This document shows positions 37,666-46,642 of a DNA stretch of 64,000 bases, in pieces. How positions within the stretch are numbered: the first letter of the stretch is position 1; each line of letters begins with the position of its first letter. The DNA is from an uncultured Fluviicola sp. (GTDB lineage: Bacteria > Bacteroidota > Bacteroidia > Flavobacteriales > Crocinitomicaceae), in the NCBI RefSeq assembly GCF_946478805.1, contig NZ_CAMLDC010000018.1, positions 32,512 to 96,511 of the forward strand, read 5' to 3'. The position numbers were made by a program, and so were the translations under genes. A model generated the notes under the pieces. The model saw nothing but the letters and a program-made list of their open reading frames with translations, was not told the DNA's origin and searched no databases.

Positions 37666-38775
37666 CTAAAATCCGTAAAGTTTTTGAAGATTCAGAATAT
37701 ACTTTTCAAAAAGAAACAATCGGTTGACACTTTCAACTCCATTCGTCCGTAATTTCTCACAAAAAGACGGATCTGTCAGTAAGTGAATCATAGCATCATG
37801 AATGGAATCCGAATTCCTGAAAGGAACTACGAGCGCATTTTCTCGGTCAACAATGAACTCCCGGGCAACCCCACTTAAAGTGAAAATTGATGGAACGCGG
37901 GCGGCCAATGCTTCCACATAGGTTTGCCCGAATGCTTCACAACTCGAATTAATTGGAACATGGATATAAATATCGAATAATTGGTAGAGATCGTACACAT
38001 TGTTTTCGAAAGGAACAACCCTGACGTTCCTTTTTGGAAGACGTTCCAGCAGTTCCTTTATTTCTATTGAATAATCCCCGTTTTCAGATCCGCCAAACAA
38101 GGATAACTGTGCGTTCGGATAGTCCATTAGCAACTTTTCAAAAGCAACAATGATGTATTGTATCCCTTTTAATTCCAGCCAGCGGGAGATAACACCGATA
38201 GTTGGAAAGCAGTTTTCCGGATTGTACTGATTTTTGATGCGCTGTACTTCACCCGGATCCGGGTTGGAAAAACGATCGAGATCGAATCCATGGTGAATAA
38301 TCGTTCTTTTCGATTGAGGAACACTTTGTTTATTCAACAGGTCATCAACATTCTTTGATATAGCTACAATTTTGGTAGCCAGGCGATTTTGTATTTTATC
38401 GATTAGTCGCTCCTTCCAATGCAGTTTCAGAGGCTCGCCGGAATGCCGCGTGTAAATACGGGTTTTCACACCTGCACGTTTTGCCGCCCATAAACCGATC
38501 CAATTAGCTTGCGCCAGATGGCAGTGAACAAGTTCAATTTGTAATTGGTCCAAAATTGTCCTGCATTCCCTAATTGCTTTCCGTGATTTCAATATTGAAG
38601 AAGTTTCTAAAGTGAAAACGGGAAAGTCGTTTTCTTTTAGAAAAATATGTAGATTTTTGTCGGTGCAATTAATCAGGATATAGGAAACCTGTACTCCTTT
38701 TTTTCTTAAAGCAAGAGCTGTTTGTTCAAAGTAAACGGCTTTATCAATATCTGATATGATGTAGCTGATTTTCAT
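37666..38775 (-). CDS. GT4-family glycosyltransferase
   Basis: Predicted 369 aa GT-B protein. It begins MKISYIISDIDKAVYFEQTALALRKKG; the acceptor side has VHCHLAQANWIGLWAAKRAG and IYTRHSGEP. The C-domain has IGVISRWLELKGIQYIIVAFEKL and the donor region PINSSCEAFGQTYVEALAARVPSIFT (E-x7-E motif). The His and Arg residues expected of retaining family-4 enzymes are present. Cotranscribed with neighbours (24 bases upstream gap, 3 downstream). Confidence 0.92.
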   Translation of the reverse strand: MKISYIISDIDKAVYFEQTALALRKKGVQVSYILINCTDKNLHIFLKENDFPVFTLETSSILKSRKAIRECRTILDQLQIELVHCHLAQANWIGLWAAKRAGVKTRIYTRHSGEPLKLHWKERLIDKIQNRLATKIVAISKNVDDLLNKQSVPQSKRTIIHHGFDLDRFSNPDPGEVQRIKNQYNPENCFPTIGVISRWLELKGIQYIIVAFEKLLMDYPNAQLSLFGGSENGDYSIEIKELLERLPKRNVRVVPFENNVYDLYQLFDIYIHVPINSSCEAFGQTYVEALAARVPSIFTLSGVAREFIVDRENALVVPFRNSDSIHDAMIHLLTDPSFCEKLRTNGVESVNRLFLFEKYILNLQKLYGF

Positions 38776-38799
38776 TTTCTAGACGAAGTTACATCAGAA

Positions 38800-40050
38800 T
38801 TATTCACCTGATTTTTGAATTGAATTCAACAACTTTTCTGATTGATTTTCTCTTGAATAGTTGGAAATCAGGTTTGAATTCCCATTATATTCAATTGAGC
38901 CAGTTTGAAGCCATGTTTGGTATTGCGTCAGAATATATGAAGTTATTTCTTCGATGGTTTTGAATGAATATCCTGCTTGTGTATCTTCTAATAGTTTATC
39001 CAGCACATCTCCCACGGAAAGTGCAATCATAATGGGTCTTTTTGCACCCAAATACTCAAATATTTTCCCCGTATACATCCCTTTGTAACCAGGCATTTCC
39101 GGTTGCCAAACAAGATGACTGTTTTCAAGATATTTTAAAGCTTCAGTTCGGGGTATTCTTTTTGTGATCAGCAAGTGTTTCTTCGGTATTTCTTTTCGGA
39201 TTAGATCCCCGATTTCATGAATGGAATCCGTTCCAATGAAATTGAACTGAATTAATGGATTCGGAAGTTTCGACAGGACTTGTTTAAATGCTTCCAGAAA
39301 AATGTCTAAATCCTGATTAGGGTAAACAGTTCCAATAATCGAGACATGGAACAAATCGCTGTTTAATTCATTCAAATCTTTAAAATGATCAAAAATAGAG
39401 GTTTCATAACCATTGAAAATGACTTCCGTTGGTTTATTCAGGTGAAATCTGAAATAATCGGCAATTTCTTCATTTATAGTGAAGATATGTGTGCAATGTT
39501 TTAAATACCTCAATATATATTTTGAACGATAATAGAAACTGATGCGTTCGATGATAGTGATTGAATTAGATTGATTTAAAATGATTGAATTTTCAAAATC
39601 CCTGAAATCTACCAGAAAAGGTACTTGGTGTTTTGAATTGAGTAATGATGCCAGTTTGACCAAATTCAAAGGTGGTGCACTGACCAAAATGAAATCTGGC
39701 TTCCATTGGATAATAGTTTCTGAAGCCTCCTGAAAAAATTGCAATCCGTCGATTTCGGAGTCAATCTGTCCGCGCATTAAGTCAATGATTGTTCGGAATT
39801 TATTAGATTTCCGGATTTTTGAGCGATATGGAAGTCTTATAATCTCTAATTGATCATGGACTTTTTCAATTTCCTTTAATCGATCACAGTTCTTGAGATA
39901 ATCCTCCCATTGATTTTCATCACCATCCCAATGTCTTGTGATGACTTTTACTTCGTGGTCTTTTGAAAAATCATTTGCAAAGGCGTTCGGTCTGTTAGGA
40001 GCGATGCCATTACACGGGGGGAAGTAATATGTGATGATTAAAATCTTCAC
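38800..40050 (-). CDS. GT-B glycosyltransferase
   Basis: Predicted 416 aa. Starts MKILIITYYFPPCNGIAPNRPNAFAND; this YYFPP opening is frequent among glycan-cluster transferases with two Rossmann domains. The C-domain has VSIIGTVYPNQDLDIFLEAF and the end region MPGYKGMYTGKIFEYLGAKRPIMIAL, with TGKIFEYLGAKRP being the donor-binding segment. Its start overlaps the AsnB-like gene stop by 4 bases (40047-40050). Confidence 0.85.
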   Translation of the reverse strand: MKILIITYYFPPCNGIAPNRPNAFANDFSKDHEVKVITRHWDGDENQWEDYLKNCDRLKEIEKVHDQLEIIRLPYRSKIRKSNKFRTIIDLMRGQIDSEIDGLQFFQEASETIIQWKPDFILVSAPPLNLVKLASLLNSKHQVPFLVDFRDFENSIILNQSNSITIIERISFYYRSKYILRYLKHCTHIFTINEEIADYFRFHLNKPTEVIFNGYETSIFDHFKDLNELNSDLFHVSIIGTVYPNQDLDIFLEAFKQVLSKLPNPLIQFNFIGTDSIHEIGDLIRKEIPKKHLLITKRIPRTEALKYLENSHLVWQPEMPGYKGMYTGKIFEYLGAKRPIMIALSVGDVLDKLLEDTQAGYSFKTIEEITSYILTQYQTWLQTGSIEYNGNSNLISNYSRENQSEKLLNSIQKSGE

Positions 40051-41720
40051 TTAAAATGATTTAAAAGATATGTTTTCCAAGAAGAATTGATTCCGGCATC
40101 TTTCAGCCAAATATCTTGTGGTGGTTCGAATCCTACTTTTTCTTTTCTCCAACAGATTTCTTTGGGTAAAACATCTTCAAACGTTGCTCGCATAATATAT
40201 TTTGTCCATCCAAGTTTTAGCTTAAACTCATCAGGCAGTGAGAAACAAAACTCCACCAATTCATGGAATAAGAAAGGCAAACGAACCTCTCTGCTATGTG
40301 CCATAGAATTTCTGTCAGCATAACGTAAAAGATCTTGTAGAGGTCCGCGCATTGTACTGTTGTAAAGATGCTCGTTTAATGTTTTTGCGGTCTTGTCAGG
40401 TCTTACTTTTCCTTTTAATTCGTAATAGTTCAGTCCTTTAATGAGTACTTTCTTTAGTCTGGTATGAGGTGTGTGGAAATCAATAAAACGATGTTGCTCT
40501 TTGATCCGTTGAAGCGAAAAGAATGGCTTCTTCTGAAATAGGGATTGCAAGTAATCGTAGTAATAAGGGGTGTACCCAGCTAAAATTTCATCTGCGCCCT
40601 GTCCATCTATCAATACCGTAACGTTCTTTTCTTTTGCCAAGAGTTGAACGCGATATTGTGCATAAATGCTGGCACTTCCAAATGGTTCTTCCTGATGAAA
40701 GCATAATTGTTCAAAATCATGTGCCATTTCTAATCCGGTTGGCCATGTGGTATGAGATTCAAAGCCAGTTTTTTGGGTTACCTTTTCAATAAAATAACCT
40801 TCATCTTTTTTAAAGTCTTTAAAACGTGCGGAAAAGGTTAGAGGGGTCACATTCTCTTGTCCAAGGTATTGTTGGATATTACATACAATGGAAGAGCTGT
40901 CAAGTCCACCACTTAAGCTTGTGCCAATTAGAACATCTGCACGGAACCTGCGTTGTAACCCCAATTGAAAAAGACGATCAAACTCGGTACATGCTTCCTG
41001 AAAATTCAGTTTGCAATCTTGTCTTTTCCAATCGATGTCAAAGTATTTTTGAATTTCAAAAGAACCATCTAATTTAATTTTCATCCAATGACCATGTTCT
41101 AGTCTTAAAATAGATTCAAAGAAGGTTTCATTGATATTGTCCGGATGATGGACTGCATTTGTTTCTTCAAAATAAGCGAATAGCTTTTCATTCTTCAGTT
41201 TGGGAACACCTGCGGCCCAAAGCGATTTCATTTCTGAAGCGAAATAGAATGTTTTGTTTAAGAAACAGTAATGGAAGGGTTTTTCACCGAAACGATCACG
41301 TGCACAAAAAAGTATTTCTTCTTGAGCATCCCAAATGGAAAAAGCAAACATACCATCCAAATCTGCAAGACAGTTTTCCTTTTTTAAATCATATAACGCG
41401 AGCAGAACTTCTGTATCAGAATCTGTCTGGAAGGAATATCCCTTTTCGATCAGTTCTGTTTTGATCTCAATGTAATTGTAAATTTCGCCATTGAATACAA
41501 TGGTATAGCGCGAGCCTCCAAAATGCATTGGTTGGTTAGCGTGAACTGACAGGTCGATAATTGACAGACGACGATGCCCAAATGCAACTTGTTGATTTTT
41601 ATTGATCCAATGCCCATCTCCATCCGGTCCGCGATGTTCTATTATATCGGTCATTGCCTTTATCCTGGAGGAAAGATTATCAGATTTATCAAAAGATACA
41701 ATTCCGGAGATCCCACACAT
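40047..41720 (-). CDS. AsnB-like amidotransferase in the glycan cluster
   Basis: Predicted 557 aa. Class II glutaminase MCGISGIVSF with Cys2, IIEHRGPDGDGHW, GHRRLSIIDLS, FNGEIYNYIE, DSDTEVLLALY; synthetase domain with the PP-loop SLSGGLDSSS (about 270-280) and LIDGQGADEILAGYTPYYYD. It is shorter than the asnB at 29225. Being embedded in the cluster and translationally coupled to a glycosyltransferase, it probably amidates a sugar carboxylate or other glycan precursor rather than making free asparagine (inference). Confidence 0.85.
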   Translation of the reverse strand: MCGISGIVSFDKSDNLSSRIKAMTDIIEHRGPDGDGHWINKNQQVAFGHRRLSIIDLSVHANQPMHFGGSRYTIVFNGEIYNYIEIKTELIEKGYSFQTDSDTEVLLALYDLKKENCLADLDGMFAFSIWDAQEEILFCARDRFGEKPFHYCFLNKTFYFASEMKSLWAAGVPKLKNEKLFAYFEETNAVHHPDNINETFFESILRLEHGHWMKIKLDGSFEIQKYFDIDWKRQDCKLNFQEACTEFDRLFQLGLQRRFRADVLIGTSLSGGLDSSSIVCNIQQYLGQENVTPLTFSARFKDFKKDEGYFIEKVTQKTGFESHTTWPTGLEMAHDFEQLCFHQEEPFGSASIYAQYRVQLLAKEKNVTVLIDGQGADEILAGYTPYYYDYLQSLFQKKPFFSLQRIKEQHRFIDFHTPHTRLKKVLIKGLNYYELKGKVRPDKTAKTLNEHLYNSTMRGPLQDLLRYADRNSMAHSREVRLPFLFHELVEFCFSLPDEFKLKLGWTKYIMRATFEDVLPKEICWRKEKVGFEPPQDIWLKDAGINSSWKTYLLNHFK

Positions 41721-41724
41721 AATT

Positions 41725-42843
41725 CTAATATTCTTTCGTCAAAGATAAAATTTGTTCCAGAAAAATTCTCTGATAATTTTCCGCATTTTCTATTCTCGCA
41801 GCTTTTTTGGAATTCTCTTTATAAAAAGCGATGTCTTTTTGAGTGATAGTTTTTAGAATTTTAATCATTGATTCCGTGGAGAAATTGTCTGCAACCTTAC
41901 CGATTTGGTGTTTGGAAACAAGATTGCTCATTTCAGGGGTTGGGGAAACGATAATTGCCAATTTCGCTTGTATAAATTCGTAGATTTTATTAGGTAAGGC
42001 GTTGAAATTGTTGAAGTTGGACGGTTCCAACAAGTAGATTCCAATGTCATATTGATTAATAAATGGGACAATCTCGTTGAATTTGACCGGGTTTATCAAT
42101 CTTATATTGTTTGTTTTGGAGCAAAGATTCTCTAGAAGTTGATAATAGTCCATGGCATGCGCGTTCTGAACTCCCATGATATCTAGCGTGAAGTTTTCTC
42201 CAGCTTCTTGAACGATGGAAATCATCTTTTCAATTTTTCTTCCAGGTAATAACGCTCCATGATGGATTAGGCGTATAGGAAACTGCTTATTTGTTGATGG
42301 GGGTATTTTTGATTCAAATGCAGCGTTCGGAATAACAATAGAATCGATGTTGAATTCTTCCAGGCACTTCAATCTGATTGATTCACATACATTAATAAAT
42401 AGGTCAAATTGATGCAGATGATGTTGGTACAAATATGAAAAATAAGCACCTTCGGTTGATAGCCATTTTGGGATGTCTTCAAATTCCAAGGGATGGTACT
42501 CATGAGCATTGAATACAATCTTCAACCCATATTCTTCTTTCAGATGAATTGCCAAGGGAAAGAACGAAGGTTCATGTATGATAAGTAGCTGGATTTTTTT
42601 CTGAAGAATGAATCGGGTTAGTTTACTGTAACGTAATTTCTTTTTTTTTCTTATCTGATCCATTCTGCTCATTAACTTATCGTGAAGATTTCTGAAAGAA
42701 TAGATGGAATGAACTTGGTGTTCACCTGCTTTATTTGAATTTCCTATCAGGACCAAATCGAAGTTGGATTCTAAGGTTTTAATTTCACGGATAATTCTTG
42801 GAGCGCTATCCATATTTCGCATACTTAGAATCCCGATTGTCAT
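41725..42843 (-). CDS. glycosyltransferase, GT-B fold (GT4-like)
   Basis: Predicted 372 aa. It has IGILSMRNMDSAPRIIREI at the start, LKIVFNAHEYHPLEFED and LFINVCESIRLKCL in the N-domain, then IRLIHHGALLPGRKIEKMI and LPNKIYEFIQAKLAIIVSP, the donor-site segment. A Lys/Arg-rich patch (RKKKKLRYSK, about 64-75) may help membrane association. Overlaps the ABC transporter gene by 4 bases (42840-42843), and sits 4 bases before the AsnB-like gene. Confidence 0.82.
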   Translation of the reverse strand: MTIGILSMRNMDSAPRIIREIKTLESNFDLVLIGNSNKAGEHQVHSIYSFRNLHDKLMSRMDQIRKKKKLRYSKLTRFILQKKIQLLIIHEPSFFPLAIHLKEEYGLKIVFNAHEYHPLEFEDIPKWLSTEGAYFSYLYQHHLHQFDLFINVCESIRLKCLEEFNIDSIVIPNAAFESKIPPSTNKQFPIRLIHHGALLPGRKIEKMISIVQEAGENFTLDIMGVQNAHAMDYYQLLENLCSKTNNIRLINPVKFNEIVPFINQYDIGIYLLEPSNFNNFNALPNKIYEFIQAKLAIIVSPTPEMSNLVSKHQIGKVADNFSTESMIKILKTITQKDIAFYKENSKKAARIENAENYQRIFLEQILSLTKEY

Positions 42844-44582
42844 GGTTTTAGAGTTAGGTTACCATTGTCAAGTTCGTACGTTTTGTCAAATTTTGAAAGG
42901 GCTTTTACGCGATGTGTGACGAAAAGGATTGTAAGATCTGGCTCAGAAATCAGGCAGTCAATGATTTCATTTTCGGTCTGGTAATCTAAAGCGCTTGTTG
43001 ATTCGTCAAGAATTAGAATTGGTCTTTCAAAATACAACGCTCTAGCGATTCCGATTCGTTGTTTTTGTCCGCCGGAAATGGATTGGTTATTTTCCCCCAA
43101 AAGACTATCAATTCCGTTCGGTAAACTTTCAATAAACAATTCAAGTTTGATCAGTCTGATTAATCGCTTGATTTTTTGATAATCGATTTGGTCCGCAGAA
43201 ATACCAAAAGCAATGTTTTCAGCTACGGTTCCATATATTAATTTCGTTGTCTGAGGAACATAACTGATTAATGGATATAGATTCGCTCTATCTGTTTTAT
43301 CTATTGCTTTTCCATCAATAAGATATTCTCCACTTTCAGGTTTTAACAAAAGTAAAACAAGGGATAGGAAAGTTGATTTTCCAGCACCTGATCCCCCGAT
43401 AATTCCGATTTTTTCATTTTTCTTTATTTTGAAATTCAGTTCATTTAGAATAGTGTTTTTTGAATAACGATAGGAGATGTTTTGTAAGTCAATGGAATCA
43501 TTGAACGTAAGAATCTTAGATTTTTCTTGCTCGAAATCTGTTGATTGTTCTTTAGAAAGATGTAAGTTTTTAAGATGATCAAAAACATGAGAACTTCCTT
43601 TCATATAATTCATGGAAAGTGTAATTTTATTTAAGGAAGGTATAATTCTAAGTGCACCGATTGAAAATACAATTAAAAATTCACCCAATTCGCTAATGTT
43701 TTTTCCAAGTAGGACACCAATCAAAATAAGCACGAAAATGCTACCGACAGCAACGGTTTCTATCAATTTTGGACTGAACAAATTCAGAACATTACTATCA
43801 ATCATACTTTTTTCAAATTCTTCGGTGACCTTCTCAAATTGTGGTACAAAAAAACGTTCTTTCTGAAAGATCTTTATCTCCAAGGAGGATTCCATACTTT
43901 GAAATGCAATTTTGTATTGCTCAGAGCCTTTTTCATCACGAATTTTACTGATGGTATTTAATTTGTTTTTGTAATATCGGTTGTAAAAAAATAAAAAAGG
44001 AAGTGCAAACAGTATAATGGTAGCTGCCAAAAGCGGATTGTACAGAAGAATCACACAACCGACGAGTAATAGAAACAGGATCTCACTGATGAGATTAAGA
44101 TATGGAATGAAAATAAACGATACAAATTCATAGGGTATCTGTGTCACATTTCTCAGGAGAACAGCAATATTTTTTTCATTTAAAATTCCTTGTTCATTTA
44201 ATAAATAGGATTCAAAACGCTCATTGACAATTTGGGTTGCCAGCTTAAACTGGACTTTTGTTTGTTTTTTATAGACAAAATATAAAACCATGTTTTTCAG
44301 GATAAAAAACAATAAGAGTGCTAGAAAAGATAGGATGATAAATTGCTGGATAGATAGTAGTCCAGTAGATTTGTAGATATTCATCACAAACGATTTTTTT
44401 TGAATTTTATCGGGGTTCAATAAAATGGAAATGACTGGAAATAAAATAAATAGTCCAATTAACTCTAAGACTCCTGCGAATAACAATATTGGAATGAGTT
44501 TTTTGAAATTACGGGAAACTTCTGGTGGTAAATCATGTTTAAAATGACTGTGAGTTTTGAAAAGAATATTTTTTTTAAACAT
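42840..44582 (-). CDS. ABC transporter, fused permease and ATPase (PglK/MsbA type)
   Basis: Predicted 580 aa. The N-terminal 330 residues hold about six membrane helices. The ATPase domain has Walker A GGSGAGKST (about 396-404), Q-loop YVPQTTKL, signature SISGGQKQRIGIARAL (about 502), Walker B ILILDES (about 523) and the H-loop THR. One-piece exporters of this type flip lipid-linked oligosaccharide (PglK) or lipid A (MsbA). In a cluster without a Wzx protein it is the natural candidate to flip the glycan intermediate (inference). Confidence 0.9.
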   Translation of the reverse strand: MFKKNILFKTHSHFKHDLPPEVSRNFKKLIPILLFAGVLELIGLFILFPVISILLNPDKIQKKSFVMNIYKSTGLLSIQQFIILSFLALLLFFILKNMVLYFVYKKQTKVQFKLATQIVNERFESYLLNEQGILNEKNIAVLLRNVTQIPYEFVSFIFIPYLNLISEILFLLLVGCVILLYNPLLAATIILFALPFLFFYNRYYKNKLNTISKIRDEKGSEQYKIAFQSMESSLEIKIFQKERFFVPQFEKVTEEFEKSMIDSNVLNLFSPKLIETVAVGSIFVLILIGVLLGKNISELGEFLIVFSIGALRIIPSLNKITLSMNYMKGSSHVFDHLKNLHLSKEQSTDFEQEKSKILTFNDSIDLQNISYRYSKNTILNELNFKIKKNEKIGIIGGSGAGKSTFLSLVLLLLKPESGEYLIDGKAIDKTDRANLYPLISYVPQTTKLIYGTVAENIAFGISADQIDYQKIKRLIRLIKLELFIESLPNGIDSLLGENNQSISGGQKQRIGIARALYFERPILILDESTSALDYQTENEIIDCLISEPDLTILFVTHRVKALSKFDKTYELDNGNLTLKP

Positions 44583-44672
44583 TGATTAATCAATTATAAA
44601 ATGGAGTTTAATCCATTTTCAAGAATTTGTCCCCAAAATAAAGAAAAATACCTAGATGTTTGAACGGAATGA

Positions 44673-45515
44673 TTAATTAGGGAAACAAATTATATCTGTT
44701 TGATAATCTAATTCAAGAATCGCGTCTAGATTCGTGACACCTTCTTTAGTTTGAATTTTGTAATTCATTGCTAAAAGCTGATTGAGCAACTTTTGAATGT
44801 CGCCATTTTGGGCTTTTATATTTTCTAAACTGTATTCGAAAATAAGAATCGGTTTGAATGTTTCAAGTATTTTTCTTGCTCCCTCAATGACCTGTATTTC
44901 GAATCCTTCTACATCGATTTTAATGAAATCAATATGATTAATATGATTTTCATATACAAATTCATCCAAGGAAATCACAGGAACGGAAATCGTATTTGTT
45001 GATTCTTGAGTCATTCGGAAACCACCACTATTAGATGGGCTATGCTGAGTCATGTGAAGTATTCCTTTTTCATTGCTCAATCCTATATTGAAGGCTCGGA
45101 TATGATTGTTTTTATTCAGGTCAATATTTGTCTTCAATTTATGAAAAGTTTTTGGATATGGTTCGAATGCATAAATTGTGGGATTCAATCTTTTTGATTG
45201 TTGTGTTTTAAACATATTGAGTGCTGTTTGACCAATATTAGCCCCAATATCAAAGATAGTTTTGGATTGTTTCAGGTAATTCAAAAGATGATCACTGGAA
45301 TCTGATTTACAATAAAAATAAACCAACCATTCTTGGTAATCACTCAGATCTAATTGATATCGGATTCCGTATCGTTTCACATTTCGAATACTTCCAGACT
45401 TATAGTGGATATTAGAAGGCACAAATCGAAACACCCAATTGTGTGCATTGAACAATAAAATGATTCCAATCAGGAAATTCTCAGCAATTTTATTCGTCAG
45501 GAGTTTTTTCATCAT
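44673..45515 (-). CDS. FkbM-family methyltransferase
   Basis: Predicted 280 aa. SAM-binding start TIFDIGANIGQTALNMFK (about 90-107), then PTIYAFEPYPKTFHKLKTNI, and the FkbM pattern IDFIKIDVEGFEIQVIEGARKIL. These enzymes O-methylate sugars in polysaccharides or natural products. Lies between the acyltransferase and the transporter, 6 bases from the former. Confidence 0.9.
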   Translation of the reverse strand: MMKKLLTNKIAENFLIGIILLFNAHNWVFRFVPSNIHYKSGSIRNVKRYGIRYQLDLSDYQEWLVYFYCKSDSSDHLLNYLKQSKTIFDIGANIGQTALNMFKTQQSKRLNPTIYAFEPYPKTFHKLKTNIDLNKNNHIRAFNIGLSNEKGILHMTQHSPSNSGGFRMTQESTNTISVPVISLDEFVYENHINHIDFIKIDVEGFEIQVIEGARKILETFKPILIFEYSLENIKAQNGDIQKLLNQLLAMNYKIQTKEGVTNLDAILELDYQTDIICFPN

Positions 45516-45521
45516 TGAGGA

Positions 45522-46637
45522 TTAGACAAATTTGTTTTTCAATTTTAAAAAGTATTGTTCGAAATAGTTGTAACTAATGATTGAAATGAGGTATGTAAGA
45601 ATAAGACTTGTAATTGGCTCAACAAACAAAACGGTTGAAAACGTGTCTTTGTGGAGAAAGGATTTGGTTAAAGTTATTGTGATCAGGATAGCGAGAAAAT
45701 GTAAACAATACATTCCGTAAGTGTACTTACCACTCTTAGTTAGCAATTTGAACCTGGAGAGCCTGAAAATTCCATTTACATTGATTGCCTGATCTAAAAT
45801 GATCCACAACATAATGAGTGAACTGAATATACGTTCGTATGGGATCAGATTTTCATTCCAGTTCAAAAATTCGTCCCGGACAAAAAAATGAAGTGTAAAA
45901 AGCATGTAGGGAATAGTTTGTACTGTTTTGGATAAGTTTATCAGACACTTTTCCAACGGTTTGAATTGAATGATGAACCAGGCGCCAAAAGAACCGATTA
46001 CCAAATCATTCATACAGGAAAGTGTATGGAATTCGATATGATAATATTCATTATGTGTGATCCTGTACCCTAGGCTAATTAAAATCAGGCTTATAAATAT
46101 GATCCAATAGTAGCGGATCGGTAAGAAAATCAGGGTTAATGGCCAGAGGAGATAAAATTGTTCTTCTATAGCAACACTCCAAAGAACTCCAAGAATTGAT
46201 GCATCTGGTCTTCCATTGGCAATGAAATCAAAATTGCTGGTAAAGGTCAGATAATTGAATAAATGTGCAGTCTCCTGAGGACTTTGTCCCAAATATGATT
46301 TGAGGAGTGGGAAGATAAAGAACCCAAAGAATACACAGAAAAAATAGAGCGGCCAAATCCGCAAGACTCTACGAAGCCAAAAATGAAGTATGTTGATTGT
46401 TGAAGATTTCTGTTTTTCAGTAATTAATAAATAGGTGATTAGAAAACCGCTTAATACAAAAAAGAAGTTTACTCCGAGGTTTCCATTTGCAAAAAGACCG
46501 ACTTTAATAGTTTGATATGTTTTGGAATTTAGTACAGCTGCATTCTTACTGGTGAAACTATGAAAGAAAAAAACCATCAGGAAACAAATGGTTCTGAGGC
46601 CGTCCAGATTTTTGAAGTATGGAGAAATTGTTTTCAT
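45522..46637 (-). CDS. acyltransferase family 3 (OafA/YrhL-like) membrane protein
   Basis: Predicted 371 aa with about ten hydrophobic segments. Family motifs: LDGLRTICFLMVFFFHSF at the N-terminus, LGVNFFFVLSGFLITYLL, and FWLRRVLRIWPLYF (RxxR...P). It moves acetyl or similar groups onto extracytoplasmic or periplasmic glycans. It lies 5 bases downstream of the polymerase candidate. Confidence 0.92.
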   Translation of the reverse strand: MKTISPYFKNLDGLRTICFLMVFFFHSFTSKNAAVLNSKTYQTIKVGLFANGNLGVNFFFVLSGFLITYLLITEKQKSSTINILHFWLRRVLRIWPLYFFCVFFGFFIFPLLKSYLGQSPQETAHLFNYLTFTSNFDFIANGRPDASILGVLWSVAIEEQFYLLWPLTLIFLPIRYYWIIFISLILISLGYRITHNEYYHIEFHTLSCMNDLVIGSFGAWFIIQFKPLEKCLINLSKTVQTIPYMLFTLHFFVRDEFLNWNENLIPYERIFSSLIMLWIILDQAINVNGIFRLSRFKLLTKSGKYTYGMYCLHFLAILITITLTKSFLHKDTFSTVLFVEPITSLILTYLISIISYNYFEQYFLKLKNKFV

Positions 46638-46642
46638 GTTGA

